From contig CAJNDS010001192.1 in NCBI GenBank assembly GCA_905221605.1, forward strand, positions 1-29,445: a DNA stretch of 29,445 nt. Direction: 5' to 3'. The position numbers and the translations under genes are program-made. Below are positions 29,372 to 29,445 of this stretch, in pieces. The notes beneath the pieces were generated by a model. It did not search any database and was not told the origin of the DNA. It saw only the letters and a program-made list of their open reading frames with translations. This stretch comes from Symbiodinium natans. Its lineage: Eukaryota; Sar; Dinophyceae; Suessiales; Symbiodiniaceae. The stretch's first letter is position 1. Every line of letters starts with the position of its first letter.

Positions 29372-29445
29372 GTCGTCGAAAGGGGGGGTCAGCTAGCTAT
29401 TCCTTGCTATTGCTCGTCTCGCTTGATCCGGCTTCGAGAGAGGCT
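29372..29445. other. Upstream flank of the Helitron gene
   Basis: Contains an in-frame stop before the proposed start. No recognisable promoter element or Helitron 5' terminus can be seen in 74 bp. Confidence 0.4.

Overview
The window looks like nuclear DNA of a eukaryote, most probably a dinoflagellate. All recognisable genes lie on the minus strand. The large gene is broken into short introns (100-400 bp) that use GC-AG as often as GT-AG splice sites, and almost every resolved exon begins with G after the acceptor AG. That AG|G rule with GC donors is characteristic of dinoflagellates. The domain make-up (Helitron/PIF1 fusion, ubiquitin-like plus ankyrin protein, ASCH protein) also fits that group. 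Species cannot be named from the sequence.

Layout. 1-449: 3' part of an ASCH-domain gene, running off the left edge. About 680-4512: low-complexity DNA with degenerate and pure GGGGCT repeats, long polypyrimidine and polypurine tracts, GGGGTGCT repeats and a 52-base poly(G). 4597-5610: a ubiquitin-like/ankyrin-repeat protein. 6357-29371: one very long minus-strand gene, reconstructed as about eleven exons and about 3,150 codons in consistent phase. Its product reads, N to C: basic N-terminal region, OTU cysteine protease, Pro-rich linker, C2H2 zinc finger, Cys-rich and DUF6570-like region, Helitron Rep (HUH) domain, PIF1-family SF1 helicase, and five Cys-rich zinc ribbons, the first Stc1-like. 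This is an apparently coding-competent autonomous Helitron-type transposon.

The most striking feature is that one intron of the Helitron gene, which separates the last His of the C2H2 finger from the rest, is about 11.9 kb while all others are at most about 400 bp. Almost all of that intron (14587-25981) is a non-coding block bounded by a perfect 20-bp inverted repeat, placed 10 bp inside an (AT)n microsatellite at each end. I read this as a second, nested transposon-like element with terminal inverted repeats (TIRs) inserted into an (AT)n tract. Inside it are only satellites: about 6.8 kb of purine/pyrimidine-biased repeats with a 1.31-kb higher-order period, two copies of a 1.5-kb unit each carrying a TATA-like motif and an array of 87-bp hairpin repeats, and about 1.7 kb of interlocking AT-rich palindromes.

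Together the genes suggest a unidirectional run (Helitron, ankyrin protein, ASCH protein) in which the Helitron is invaded by a satellite-carrying element but keeps its coding capacity because the insertion sits in an intron. Exon boundaries between 27473 and 28795, the Helitron termini and the ends of the ASCH gene are not resolved.
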